A DNA stretch of 64,000 bases from an uncultured Eubacteriales bacterium (GCA_959604355.1 CAUHAO010000002.1:97414-161413), one strand, 5' to 3'. Shown: positions 33,714 to 43,293, numbered from the stretch's first letter. The notes: a model not told the origin generated them from the sequence alone. Program-made: numbers and translations.

Positions 33714-35426
33714 ATGTTAAGGCTTGCTAAAAAGTATTTACCGCATTTTAAAAAAGAGATCATCATCGGCCCCGTGTTCAAGTGGATCGAAGCGCTGTTT
33801 GAGTTGATAGTTCCGCTTGTCATGGCGAAAATAATTGACGTGGGGATCCCGTCTGCCGATAAAGGTTATGTCGTCAGAATGGGACTTATCATTATGGGAC
33901 TCGGGCTTGTCGGGCTCGGGTGCTCATTTGTATGCCAGTATTTCGCGTCCCGTGCGTCGCAGGGCGTGGGGACGATGATGCGAAAAGACATTTACAGACA
34001 TATAAATACGCTGACATACTCCGAACTTGATAAAATCGGCACGTCATCGGTGGTAAACATCGTTACGAATGATATAAACCAGCTCCAGGTCGCAACGGCG
34101 ATGCTTATCCGCCTTGTTATCCGTGCGCCTTTCCTTATAATAGGCGCGATAGTAATGGCGGTCCTGATAGATTTCAAGCTTGCGCTCATCATTATCATTG
34201 CGGCTCCTTTAATCGCGTTCGTGCTGTATCTTATAATGTCGCGCTCTGTCCCTTTTTACAAATCCATACAGAAAAAACTTGATAAAATAGCTCTTATAAC
34301 CCGCGAAAATCTCACGGGTGTCAGAGTTGTACGTGCATTTTCCAAGCAGGATACCGAAAAAAAGCGGTTTGAGGATGCAAACGACGATTTAATTCGCTCG
34401 ACGATCCGCGTCAATAAACTTTCCGCGCTTCTCAGCCCCGCGGTAAGCGTAATACTGAATTTCGCGATAATCGCTATACTGTATTTCGGAGGCGGACGCG
34501 TATATGAAGGAGCGCTGACACAGGGACAGGTTATCGCATTGATAAATTACATAAATCAGATCATTCTTGCGATGATAGTTGTTGCAAACCTCGTGGTGAT
34601 TTTCACTAAATCCGCCGCGTCTGCATCCCGTGTTAATGCCGTGTTCGATATGCCTCCATCAATGAAAGAGGGCGAAAAAGAGTTTTCAGACCCGATAAGC
34701 GGGATAGAGATGCGGTCCGTGTCGTTCGCCTATTCCGAAAAAGGAGAGAAAGTTCTTGATGATGTTTCTTTCAGAGTTCGTGCGGGGCAAACCATCGGCA
34801 TTATCGGCGGCACCGGCGCGGGAAAAAGCACTCTCGCGGCTTTGATAGCCCGTTTTTACGATACAACAGACGGAGATATCCTCATAAACGGCATAAATAT
34901 AAAAGAATATTCGTCGAAAGCCTTGCGCAGAGCGATAGGCTATGTGCCGCAGAAAGCAACACTGTTTTCGGGAACACTTCGGCAAAACCTTCTTATGAGG
35001 TTTCCCTCCGCGTCCGATGAGGAACTTGAAGTTGCACTCGAAACAGCACAGGCATCAGATGTTGCCCGTCGTCTCGGAGGGCTTGACGGATATATTGAGC
35101 AGGGCGGTAAAAATCTTTCGGGCGGTCAGAAACAGCGCCTAACGATAGCTCGTGCACTTGTAGGAAATCCGGAGATTCTGATTCTCGACGACAGCGCCTC
35201 TGCGCTTGACTTTGCGACAGATGCAGCACTCCGTAAAGCTCTGAGTGAGAATACTTCCGAGATGACAGTCTTCGTCATTTCTCAGCGGGTTTCCGCCGTC
35301 CGCAACGCGGATTTCATAGTCGTTCTCGACAACGGCAGGGTAATGGGCATAGGCAGCGACGAAGAGATGCGAAAGACATGCCCGACGTATGTCGAGATAT
35401 GCAATTCTCAGGAGGGAGCGAACTGA
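33714..35426 (+). CDS. ABC exporter half-transporter with non-catalytic Walker B (heterodimer subunit 1)
   Basis: A 570-residue type IV exporter half: six helices (to about residue 310) then one ATPase domain. Walker A GGTGAGKSTL, signature LSGGQKQRL and Walker B ILILDDSASALD. The residue after the Walker B Asp is Asp instead of Glu, the hallmark of the degenerate site in heterodimeric exporters such as TM287/288, LmrCD and BmrCD. The partner follows directly. Such pairs export drugs or peptides; the substrate here is unknown. Confidence 0.9.
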   Translation: MLRLAKKYLPHFKKEIIIGPVFKWIEALFELIVPLVMAKIIDVGIPSADKGYVVRMGLIIMGLGLVGLGCSFVCQYFASRASQGVGTMMRKDIYRHINTLTYSELDKIGTSSVVNIVTNDINQLQVATAMLIRLVIRAPFLIIGAIVMAVLIDFKLALIIIIAAPLIAFVLYLIMSRSVPFYKSIQKKLDKIALITRENLTGVRVVRAFSKQDTEKKRFEDANDDLIRSTIRVNKLSALLSPAVSVILNFAIIAILYFGGGRVYEGALTQGQVIALINYINQIILAMIVVANLVVIFTKSAASASRVNAVFDMPPSMKEGEKEFSDPISGIEMRSVSFAYSEKGEKVLDDVSFRVRAGQTIGIIGGTGAGKSTLAALIARFYDTTDGDILINGINIKEYSSKALRRAIGYVPQKATLFSGTLRQNLLMRFPSASDEELEVALETAQASDVARRLGGLDGYIEQGGKNLSGGQKQRLTIARALVGNPEILILDDSASALDFATDAALRKALSENTSEMTVFVISQRVSAVRNADFIVVLDNGRVMGIGSDEEMRKTCPTYVEICNSQEGAN

Positions 35427-35427
35427 A

Positions 35428-37161
35428 ATGGATAATAAGAATACCCTTCTGAGAATACTGAAATATACAAGGCCCTACGCCTTTCATCTTGCTGCCGCGA
35501 TAGTCTGCGCTCTCGGAAATGTACTGCTTTTACTTTATATTCCCGTCATAATCGGCAATGCGGTAGACTGTATAGTTGAAAAAGGCAATGTCGATTTCGA
35601 AATGATAACCCAGTATTCCGTTGTTCTTGCAATCACGGTGATCTCCGCGGGCATTTTCGGTTGGCTTTTGAATCTTTGTACAAACAAACTTACATACGGA
35701 ACTGTCAGATCTATGCGCCTCTCGGCTTTTGAAAAACTGAATACTGTACCCGTGGCCTACATAGATACGCACTCTCACGGCGATGTTATAACACGCATTG
35801 TCGGGGACATAGACACTGTTTCCGACGGATTATTGCAGGGCTTTACACAGCTTTTCAGCGGCATTGTTACCATAATCGGAACGCTGGTGTTCATGTTCAC
35901 AATAAATATCGGCATCGGAGCTGTCGTTGTTTTTGTGACGCCGGTGTCGTTGATAGTGGCAGCCGTTATTTCACGTGCCTGCCATAAGATGTTCGGAAAG
36001 CAAAGCGAGGTTCGCGGTAAATTAAACGGGATTGTCGAAGAAATGATAGGCAACCAGAAAACCGTCAAGGCGATGATGTATGAGGACGAGGCGTTCGACC
36101 GCTTTGAAAACGTAAATGCAGAACTTTACGAGTGCGGTTTCAAGGCGCAGTTCTATTCCGCGCTCGTTAACCCGTCAACACGTTTCGTAAATGGGCTTGT
36201 GTATGCTTTAGTCGGAATAACCGGTGCTTTGACTGCGATAGGAGGAGGGATAACCGTTGGACAACTGTCATGTTTTTTGAGTTATGCTAATCAATATACG
36301 AAACCATTTAATGAAATTTCCGGTGTCATAGCGGAATTCCAGTCTGCGCTTACTTCAGCGGCGAGAGTGTTTGAATTGCTTGATGCAGAGTCTGAATCCG
36401 AGGAAGTGGAGATTGAAAGACTCGGAGAAGTTGACGGCGATATATTTATTGACAATGTGAGCTTTTCCTACGACCCTTCGCGCAAGCTTATAGAAAACCT
36501 CAATCTTGATGTCCGCCACGGACAAAAAATCGCGATTGTAGGTCCCACGGGCTGCGGAAAAACCACGATGATAAATCTTTTGATGCGGTTTTATGACGTT
36601 TGCGGCGGTAGAATTCTCCTTGAAGGTAAGGATATAAAGCTGATCCCGAGACAGGAACTGCGCGACAATTACGGCATGGTTTTGCAAGAGACTTGGCTTT
36701 TCAGCGGTACCATCAGAGATAATATCGCATACGGACATCCGGACGCGTCTGACGCGGAAATACGTATCGCGGCACAGAGAGCATATGCTTCCTCTTTCAT
36801 AGAAAAACTCCCGGACGGTTACGACACTATCATTTCCGAGATGGGAGAAAACATATCACAGGGGCAGAAACAGCTCATTTGCATAGCCCGCGTCATGCTT
36901 ATGCAGCCGCCGATTCTTATACTCGATGAGGCAACAAGCAGCATTGACACTCTTACAGAGATCCGTATACAAAAGGCTTTTTCGGAAATGATGACGGGCA
37001 GGACGGCATTTATCGTCGCGCACAGACTTTCCACGATAAAAGAGGCTGACATAATTCTTGTAATGAACAACGGCTCTGTCGTGGAGCAGGGAAGCCATGA
37101 CGAACTGCTGTCGCGCAAAGGCTTCTATTACGACCTCTATAACAGCCAGTTCGACAGGTAA
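35428..37161 (+). CDS. ABC exporter half-transporter with catalytic Walker B (heterodimer subunit 2)
   Basis: A 577-residue partner with six helices and one ATPase domain: Walker A GPTGCGKTTM, unusual signature ISQGQKQLI, Walker B ILILDEATSSID with the catalytic Glu, and the switch His in VAHRLSTIKEAD. Its SQGQ signature would complete the degenerate site and the canonical LSGGQ of the partner the active site, as in other heterodimers. The ATG at 35428 follows GGAGGGAG; the upstream stop is one base away. A hairpin follows the operon. Confidence 0.9.
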   Translation: MDNKNTLLRILKYTRPYAFHLAAAIVCALGNVLLLLYIPVIIGNAVDCIVEKGNVDFEMITQYSVVLAITVISAGIFGWLLNLCTNKLTYGTVRSMRLSAFEKLNTVPVAYIDTHSHGDVITRIVGDIDTVSDGLLQGFTQLFSGIVTIIGTLVFMFTINIGIGAVVVFVTPVSLIVAAVISRACHKMFGKQSEVRGKLNGIVEEMIGNQKTVKAMMYEDEAFDRFENVNAELYECGFKAQFYSALVNPSTRFVNGLVYALVGITGALTAIGGGITVGQLSCFLSYANQYTKPFNEISGVIAEFQSALTSAARVFELLDAESESEEVEIERLGEVDGDIFIDNVSFSYDPSRKLIENLNLDVRHGQKIAIVGPTGCGKTTMINLLMRFYDVCGGRILLEGKDIKLIPRQELRDNYGMVLQETWLFSGTIRDNIAYGHPDASDAEIRIAAQRAYASSFIEKLPDGYDTIISEMGENISQGQKQLICIARVMLMQPPILILDEATSSIDTLTEIRIQKAFSEMMTGRTAFIVAHRLSTIKEADIILVMNNGSVVEQGSHDELLSRKGFYYDLYNSQFDR

Positions 37162-37235
37162 ATGGCTGTATAAAAATACACAAATGCCTGAGGTTCCAAA
37201 TGACAGTTTTAGGAACATGGGCATCAGCGGTACAA

Positions 37236-37281
37236 AAAGTGTCGGTAATAGCTGAAATGCTATATTCGACACTTTGGTGTT
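37236..37281 (+). terminator. Probable terminator after ABC exporter operon
   Basis: AAAGTGTCG (37236-37244) pairs with CGACACTTT (37267-37275), with a smaller AGC/GCT stem inside the loop; GGTGTTTTC follows. The T-run is short. Confidence 0.5.
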
Positions 37282-37443
37282 TTCATATTCGCATATCCGT
37301 CAGATACCCACATTTTTTATAATGAGACACCATACGTCGAAATACAAGAAAACAGACAGAAAGCGTATCATGATTGAAATAAGAACCTCTTTGTTTAACG
37401 AAACATGTGAGTATGTTTTTTTTGCTGAAATTCGACATAGATA
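37282..37443. other. Intergenic stretch before sulfite-reductase cassette
   Basis: AT-rich, with no convincing coding frame, known RNA or operator seen. It separates the exporter terminator from the cassette promoter. Confidence 0.4.
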
Positions 37444-37472
37444 TTGCATTCATTGTCAAAATGTGCTATAAT
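37444..37472 (+). promoter_or_regulatory. Sigma-A promoter for sulfite-reductase/ABC cassette
   Basis: TTGCAT (37444-37449), 17-base spacer, TATAAT (37467-37472), with TGC before the -10 (extended). The leader is about 65 nt. A second TTG (TTGTCA, 37453) is wrongly spaced for this -10. Confidence 0.65.
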
Positions 37473-37543
37473 ATGGCACGAAAATAATTCCGTGGCGTGT
37501 AAGCACATGCTTTGCCGCTTGAAAAAGAAAGTGAAAAAATTAT

Positions 37544-38476
37544 ATGAGCCTTACCAAAGAACAGATCACAGCCGTAAAAGCCCGCGGATTTTTGATCAAC
37601 CGCGGCACCGAGTGCTTCTCCGGACGCGTAGTTCCGGATGGCGGTACATATTCAGCCGCGGAGCTCGCGGTTATCGCCGAGTGTGCCTGTCGCTTCGGTA
37701 GCGGTAGGATTGCCTTCACAAGCCGTCTGTGTGCCGAGATTGTCGGTATTCCATATGAGAAGATCGACGAGGCAGATGCCTTCATGAGCGAGCGAGGCTT
37801 GCACTTCGGCGGCACGGGAGCCAAGGTTCGCCCTGTTACTTCCTGCAAGGGGACTACATGCGTGTACGGCAACATCGACACTCAGGGGTTGGCAGCAGAG
37901 TTGCACCGTCGTTTCTATATCGAATTAGGTTCCGTAAAGCTTCCGCACAAGTTCAAGATCGCTGTCGGCGGCTGTCCAAACTCCTGCATGAAGCCGAGCC
38001 TGAACGATGTAGGCATCGAGGGACGTAAGGTCTTAACATTTAATGAGACCCTCTGCCGTGGGTGCGGAAAGTGCGCTGTTGAGCTGTGTTGTCCGTCGCA
38101 TGCAGTTAGCATGGTCGACGGCAAGGCGCATATTGATCCTGACAAATGCCTGAATTGCGGTGTCTGCATCGGCAAGTGCCCGTTCGGTGCAGTGCCCGAT
38201 ACGGCAAAGTCCGTTTGTGTAGTCTATGTCGGCGGCACATGGGGCAAGTCTCGCAGGGAGGGCACGCCGCTTCCCGGATATTTCAGTGAGGCGGAGATCC
38301 CGGTGTTGATAGAGAAGATTATGCTATGGTATAAGGAAAACGGATACCAGAAGGAGCGTCTGGCCGTGACGATTGACCGCGTGGGAGTGGATGCGCTGTT
38401 GGCGGCCATTCAGTCTGATGATTTGATCGCGCGCCGTGAAGCGATCATCGCCGCGGATGTGAAGACAAAGGCGTGA
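37544..38476 (+). CDS. Siroheme sulfite/nitrite reductase-like ferredoxin protein
   Basis: A 310-residue protein of the small anaerobic sulfite-reductase-like group. The ferredoxin-like half precedes the siroheme-[4Fe-4S] ligands: a C-X4-C motif in SCKGTTCVYG (about residues 104-113) and C-X3-C in GGCPNSCMKP. An inserted bacterial ferredoxin domain has CRGCGKCAVELCCP and a regular C-X2-C-X2-C-X3-CP in CLNCGVCIGKCPFG. It is far smaller than assimilatory sulfite reductase. It may reduce sulfite or another small oxyanion, or act on a tetrapyrrole or metal substrate imported by the ABC transporter it is coupled to. The ribosome site is weak. It overlaps the next gene by four bases. Confidence 0.78.
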   Translation: MSLTKEQITAVKARGFLINRGTECFSGRVVPDGGTYSAAELAVIAECACRFGSGRIAFTSRLCAEIVGIPYEKIDEADAFMSERGLHFGGTGAKVRPVTSCKGTTCVYGNIDTQGLAAELHRRFYIELGSVKLPHKFKIAVGGCPNSCMKPSLNDVGIEGRKVLTFNETLCRGCGKCAVELCCPSHAVSMVDGKAHIDPDKCLNCGVCIGKCPFGAVPDTAKSVCVVYVGGTWGKSRREGTPLPGYFSEAEIPVLIEKIMLWYKENGYQKERLAVTIDRVGVDALLAAIQSDDLIARREAIIAADVKTKA

Positions 38477-39429
38477 TCGGAGTGAAGTTCAGAAAGTGTA
38501 TACGTACGCTTTTGCGTCTGATTGTTGCAGTTCTTGCAGTATCCTTTCTTGTCTCTTGCTGTTGCACGGGTGGGACCGAAAAGGCAACTGCCCCCGATGC
38601 TCCGTCCGAAAACGCGGTAACTGTTCCGAAAAATGCCGCAGTACTGTTCTCTTCGCTGGCTGAAGCCTGGGTAGAGGCGGGCGGCGAGGTCTCAATCACC
38701 GTAGGAGAGACGGTCGAACGGGGGATTGCGTCCCCCGGTGTCAAGCTGGTGGATAACGGCGCAGGAAAGACTATCAACACCGAGGCTCTCCTGGCATACA
38801 GGCCTGATGTAGTTATAGTTTCCGCAGATATACCCGCACAGGTGGAGGTCGCTAAGTTATGCGCCATGGCAGGCATACCAACGCTGGAACTGCGTATAGA
38901 GTCGTTCACGGATTATCTGTATGCGCTGGACCGCATGACCGAGCTGACCGGGAACACGGCAGCATACGATAACGGTCTCAAATTGAAGTCGGAGATTGAC
39001 GATATACTGGAGAGTCCGCAGATTAAAGCTTTGGATCGCCCGGAGATTCTCTTCGTCCGGGCAGGCTCGACGGATGCCTCTACTAAAGCCAAGCGCGGTT
39101 CGGATCATTTCGCTTGTGCAATGTTGGAGGAGATGGGCTGTGTTAATGTGCTGGATAAGGCTCCTATCCTTGCTGACGGACTGAATATGGAGGCCATGAT
39201 CTCCGCTGACCCAGACTATATTTTTTTCTCCATTATGGGCGATGAGACCTCGGCTCGAGCGCACATTGATGCGATACTGTCAGACGACATCTGGCAGACT
39301 CTGACCGCCGTGCGTGAGGGACGGACATATATTCTCCCGAAGGAATTGTTCCATTTCAAGCCTAACGCACGCTGGGGAGAGGCATATCGGTATCTTGCCG
39401 ATTTACTGACGGGGGAACATGGCGCATGA
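38473..39429 (+). CDS. Iron/tetrapyrrole-type ABC importer, substrate-binding lipoprotein
   Basis: A 318-residue FecB/BtuF-type binding protein. It has a lipoprotein signal ending FLVSC (Cys at about residue 29) and a cluster-A fold: LLAYRPDVVIVSA, MAGIPTLEL, ADPDYIFFS and a C-terminal RWGEAYRYLADLL. Such proteins bind siderophores, haem, cobalamin or related metal complexes. The GTG at 38473 overlaps the upstream stop; GTG at 38482 is an alternative start. The permease follows with an ATGA overlap. Confidence 0.85.
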   Translation: MIGVKFRKCIRTLLRLIVAVLAVSFLVSCCCTGGTEKATAPDAPSENAVTVPKNAAVLFSSLAEAWVEAGGEVSITVGETVERGIASPGVKLVDNGAGKTINTEALLAYRPDVVIVSADIPAQVEVAKLCAMAGIPTLELRIESFTDYLYALDRMTELTGNTAAYDNGLKLKSEIDDILESPQIKALDRPEILFVRAGSTDASTKAKRGSDHFACAMLEEMGCVNVLDKAPILADGLNMEAMISADPDYIFFSIMGDETSARAHIDAILSDDIWQTLTAVREGRTYILPKELFHFKPNARWGEAYRYLADLLTGEHGA

Positions 39430-40424
39430 ATACAAATCGGAAGTTTATCATATGGACCGTCGTTTTGTGGGTGTTTGCGGCGGTGTCCGCCGTATCAGCA
39501 CTATTGATCGGTCCTGCGGGACTTTCGCCGTCAGAGCTCTTTGAAGCGCTGATAAATCCTGCGGCGCACCGTGCAGAGTATGTCATTCTCACCTCAATTC
39601 GCGTTCCTCGCGCGCTTGCGGCTATCATAGGCGGCGTCGGGCTCTCTCTGTCCGGCGTGATCCTCCAGCATCTGCTGGACAATCCGCTGGCAAGCCCGAA
39701 CATTGTCGGTGTCAACGCCGGTGCGGGCTTCGCGGTCGCAGTTACTTTGGCTTTTTTCCCATCTGTTACGGTGCTTCTGCCTCTGGCGGCGTTCGCGGGG
39801 GCTTTTTTGACATGCCTGCTTGTCTTGATTCTGGCCCGCTTTGCGGGACGGGGACGGAGTGCGGTGATCCTTTCGGGCGTTGCATGCACTTCACTGTTTC
39901 AGGCGCTGATATCCTTTATTACGGCGCTCGACAGCGATGTGCTGACTGAATACGCGGCCTTTTCGCTGGGTAGCTTTTTCGGCGTAGAAACGGGGCAACT
40001 GTGGCTTCCCGGGATTCTTGTTCTGTTCTGTCTTGCCGTTGCATTACTTTTATCCGGACGGATAATGACGCTCTCTCTCGGCGATACGGTCGCCTATGCG
40101 CTGGGCGTGAGGGTGCGTTCTCTGCGCCTGTTCTGTCTTATTCTGGCCAGCCTGAGTGCCGCGTCTGTTATCAGCTACGCGGGGCTTTTGGGTTTTGTCG
40201 GGCTGGTTGTTCCGAACATGGCGCGAAGAATCGTCGGCGGGAACATCCGCCGTCAGCTGCTCGTTGCCGCGCCTGCCTCTGTTATTCTGCTGATCTGGAC
40301 AGATATTCTCGGACGGACCCTGTTCTCTCCGTCGGAGGTGTCTGTCGGCATTTTCACAGCTATGCTCGGTGCACCTGTTTTCTTCATCATCCTTTTGCAG
40401 GGAGGGAGGAAACGCCATGCTTGA
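39426..40424 (+). CDS. FecCD/BtuC-type ABC permease
   Basis: A 332-residue inner-membrane protein with about ten helices. Family landmarks are RVPRALAAIIGGVGLSLSG, LDNPLASPNIVGVNAGAG and GLLGFVGLVVPNMARRI, which include the ATPase coupling loop. Only one permease gene is present, so it should form a homodimer. It is coupled to genes on both sides. Leucine codons are mostly CTG, unlike the CTT/CTC bias of the genes upstream. Confidence 0.92.
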   Translation: MNTNRKFIIWTVVLWVFAAVSAVSALLIGPAGLSPSELFEALINPAAHRAEYVILTSIRVPRALAAIIGGVGLSLSGVILQHLLDNPLASPNIVGVNAGAGFAVAVTLAFFPSVTVLLPLAAFAGAFLTCLLVLILARFAGRGRSAVILSGVACTSLFQALISFITALDSDVLTEYAAFSLGSFFGVETGQLWLPGILVLFCLAVALLLSGRIMTLSLGDTVAYALGVRVRSLRLFCLILASLSAASVISYAGLLGFVGLVVPNMARRIVGGNIRRQLLVAAPASVILLIWTDILGRTLFSPSEVSVGIFTAMLGAPVFFIILLQGGRKRHA

Positions 40425-41160
40425 ATGGAAAAATGTTTCCGTGACAATTGGCGGAAAGTTCATTTTGCGCAATGTGTCCGCTTCTTTGGCTCCAGGACAT
40501 ATTACCGCCCTGCTCGGGCTGAACGGCAGCGGAAAATCCACGCTTCTTGGCTGTGTCGCCGAGTCAGTGCGCTACGAGGGATCGATTCTGCTTGATGGGC
40601 AGGACATCCGCTCGGTTCCCCCTCGTCTGCGTGCGGAGAGACTTTCACTGCAGCCTCAGATCCTGCCCCGTCCTTCCATGACCGTTTATGAACTTGTCTC
40701 CCTCGGACGTACCCCATACACCGGGAGCATGGGTATCTTGTCCTCGGCAGACCGTGACGCGGTCAAGCGTGCGATGGAAAGAGCGGATGTTTCTTTTCTG
40801 TCCGATAGAATGTTGCCCACCCTTTCAGGCGGTGAGTGCCAAAGGGTTTATCTCGCTCTGATGCTCGCTCAGGAGGCCGACTGTTTGCTGCTCGATGAGC
40901 CGACAGCATTCATGGATTCCACGGCTCGTCGAGAGTTGTACCGTATATGCCGGAGTCTCAGAATGGAAGGGAAGACGCTGCTACTGACCATGCATGACAT
41001 TAACGAAGCACTCAATGTAGCGGACGATGTCCTTCTTTTGGACGGCGGCCGATTGATCTTTGCCGGAACGACCGAAGAACTGCTCGGAACCAATTTGATC
41101 GAGAATGTATACGGTACAGCCCGACATCGAACTGAGAGCGGATTGACCGTTTTTCTATAA
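40417..41160 (+). CDS. FecE/BtuD-type ABC ATPase
   Basis: A 247-residue ATPase of an iron-complex or cobalamin-type importer. Walker A LGLNGSGKSTLLG (about residues 34-46), Q-loop LQPQILPRPSM, signature LSGGECQRVYLALML, Walker B CLLLDEPTAFMD and switch His in TMHDINEAL. The ATG at 40417 is preceded by GGGAGG and overlaps the permease end by eight bases; earlier in-frame codons lie in the permease gene. It ends the cassette. Confidence 0.93.
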   Translation: MLEWKNVSVTIGGKFILRNVSASLAPGHITALLGLNGSGKSTLLGCVAESVRYEGSILLDGQDIRSVPPRLRAERLSLQPQILPRPSMTVYELVSLGRTPYTGSMGILSSADRDAVKRAMERADVSFLSDRMLPTLSGGECQRVYLALMLAQEADCLLLDEPTAFMDSTARRELYRICRSLRMEGKTLLLTMHDINEALNVADDVLLLDGGRLIFAGTTEELLGTNLIENVYGTARHRTESGLTVFL

Positions 41161-41378
41161 TGATTTACGAGGAAATGTTTGAGGGTATATCTATCTGCAA
41201 TAACGACGGACATATTTCGCACTCTCATTTATTACCTACCGTTTGGCTGGAGATAACCTTTCTGACGGAGAACAGGCATGTCTGAAATCCTTACTCATAA
41301 AAATCCTTTTTGCTGACGCCCGTGTGATACGGAAGTAATGAAATAAATCCGCGAGACAAGCTTAACCGAATTACGAAA
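41161..41378. other. Intergenic stretch after ABC cassette
   Basis: A possible 36-residue frame begins at ATG 41175 (ends near 41285) but resembles nothing known and has a poorly spaced ribosome site. Nothing else is recognised. Confidence 0.35.
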
Positions 41379-41420
41379 TAAGGGAAACGGTGTAACATTA
41401 CGGTTACACCGTTTCCCTTA
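41379..41420. terminator. Perfect 18-bp inverted repeat between convergent operons
   Basis: TAAGGGAAACGGTGTAAC (41379-41396) and its exact complement (41403-41420) flank a 6-base loop. It lies between the plus-strand ABC cassette and the minus-strand ftsH operon, where a shared terminator is expected. Neither side has a good T-run, which is odd for an intrinsic terminator. Confidence 0.6.
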
Positions 41421-41474
41421 AAAACTGCCGTTGAAATTTCGCTGAAAAAGGAAACTGTGATTGATTTTTTTGAC

Positions 41475-43286
41475 TTATGCAAAAAACGCTTCAAATTCCG
41501 TATTTGAAAGTTTTTCTTTTTCGATCAAAGTTGCGGCAATGCGGTCAAGAACTTCGCGGTTGTTTGAAAGTATTTCTTTTGCACGTGCATATGCTTTGTC
41601 TACAAGAGATTTGATCTCTTCGTCAATGATCATTGCCGTGTTTTCGGAATAATTCTTATGGGCCGTAAAGTCTCTTCCCAGGAACACTTCGTCATTGCTG
41701 CCGAAATTCATCGGACCGAGCTTTTCAGACATACCGTATTTTACGACCATATCCTTTGCGATTCCTGTTGCCCTTTCAATATCGTTGGACGCACCGGTGC
41801 ATATATCGTCAAGGCAAAGATCTTCAGCCGCACGTCCGCCGAGAAGTGAAATAATATCTTCGAACATTTCGGTTCTGGACATATGCTGTTTGTCTTCTTT
41901 GGGCTGATATAGTGTGTATCCGCTCGCCATTCCACGGGGAATAATGGAGAGTTGTTGTACCTTATCCTGGGTGGGGAGATTCTTTGAAACTATCGCGTGG
42001 CCTGCCTCGTGGTAAGCCGTGATTCTCTTATCTTTATCGGAAATAATACGGGATTTCTTTTCAATACCGAGAACAGTCTTCGTGAATGCGTTTTCGATAT
42101 CGTTCATGTCAATCTCGGGTTTTTTCTCATGTGCGGCAATGAGCGCACTTTCATTGAGTATGTTTTTCAGTTCTGCAGGGGAGAATCCTGCGGTTGTTTT
42201 CGCAATGTCCGCAAGATTTACATCCGGCCCCATAGGTTTGTTTGCTGCATGTATCTGCAAAATCTGCTCACGAGCCTTGACATCGGGAAGATTTATCGTG
42301 ATGCGTCTGTCAAAACGCCCGGGTCTTAGAAGCGCGCTGTCAAGGATGTCGGGTCTGTTTGTTGCCGCCATTACTATGACGCCTTCATTTTCTTCGAAAC
42401 CGTCCATCTCTACAAGCAGTTGGTTTAGCGTCTGCTCTCTTTCGTCATGACCTCCGCCGAGACCTGCGCCTCTTTGACGTCCGACAGCATCTATTTCATC
42501 AATGAAGACGATGCAAGGCGCGTTTTTCTTCGCCTGGTCGAACGTGTCGCGCACTCTTGACGCTCCGACACCGACGTATAATTCAACGAAATCGGAGCCG
42601 GATATCGAGAAGAACGGAACACCGGCTTCGCCTGCCGTTGCTTTGGCGAGATATGTCTTACCTGTTCCCGGAGGGCCTACGAGAAGAATACCTTTAGGTA
42701 TGGACGCTCCCATATCCTGATACTTTTTCGGATTTTTAAGGAAGTCAACGATTTCTTCAAGCTCCGCTTTTTCCTCATCGGCACCTGCGACATCCTTGTA
42801 CGTTATGTGATGCTTAGTCTGGTCGTTGAGTTTCAGACGAGCGCGGGAGAAGGACATTGCTTTGTTTTCTCCGCCCATACGGTTCATCATGAAGAAAGTC
42901 AACAGCAGAAATCCTGCAAGAAGCAGCACCGTAGGAATCAATGAGACCCAGAAAGGAGTGCCCTTCTGCGGGATGAGGTCGTAATCTTCGAGATTCGCCG
43001 ATGTGCTTATATAAGGATCGATTTTTTGCAGGAAAAGCGCCGGGCTGTAAAGAGAATACTTGAACTGCGTCACCCCGTTTACGGCAGCGCTTTCAATAAG
43101 GGAGAGTTCAAGGGTCGAGGAATCTATTTTGAATTCTTTTACCTGGTCGTTCTCGAAGAATGAAATGACTTGTTTGTACGTGAGTTTTTCCGGAGACGTG
43201 CCATTGTAAACGATCATTACGAGAGCAAATATTGCCAGTGCGAACGCCACGACATATATTATATTTTTAATTGATGACTTTTTCAA
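41475..43286 (-). CDS. ftsH: ATP-dependent zinc metalloprotease FtsH
   Basis: A 603-residue membrane AAA protease that degrades misfolded membrane and regulatory proteins. Two helices flank an extracellular domain (to about residue 150). AAA motifs: Walker A GPPGTGKTYLAKA, Walker B IVFIDEIDAVGR and the SRH RPGRFDRR. The zinc site is HEAGH. The start is taken as TTG (complement at 43284-43286), ten bases after AAGGAG; the frame extends further upstream but only into hpt. hpt-ftsH order is conserved in Firmicutes. It ends a seven-gene minus-strand operon. Confidence 0.95.
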   Translation of the reverse strand: MKKSSIKNIIYVVAFALAIFALVMIVYNGTSPEKLTYKQVISFFENDQVKEFKIDSSTLELSLIESAAVNGVTQFKYSLYSPALFLQKIDPYISTSANLEDYDLIPQKGTPFWVSLIPTVLLLAGFLLLTFFMMNRMGGENKAMSFSRARLKLNDQTKHHITYKDVAGADEEKAELEEIVDFLKNPKKYQDMGASIPKGILLVGPPGTGKTYLAKATAGEAGVPFFSISGSDFVELYVGVGASRVRDTFDQAKKNAPCIVFIDEIDAVGRQRGAGLGGGHDEREQTLNQLLVEMDGFEENEGVIVMAATNRPDILDSALLRPGRFDRRITINLPDVKAREQILQIHAANKPMGPDVNLADIAKTTAGFSPAELKNILNESALIAAHEKKPEIDMNDIENAFTKTVLGIEKKSRIISDKDKRITAYHEAGHAIVSKNLPTQDKVQQLSIIPRGMASGYTLYQPKEDKQHMSRTEMFEDIISLLGGRAAEDLCLDDICTGASNDIERATGIAKDMVVKYGMSEKLGPMNFGSNDEVFLGRDFTAHKNYSENTAMIIDEEIKSLVDKAYARAKEILSNNREVLDRIAATLIEKEKLSNTEFEAFFA

Positions 43287-43293
43287 TTCGCGA

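Noticed and set aside
41175..41285. 36-residue frame after the ABC cassette
   Set aside because: The ribosome site is two bases from the ATG, there is no hydrophobic or motif pattern, and the frame stops in featureless DNA.
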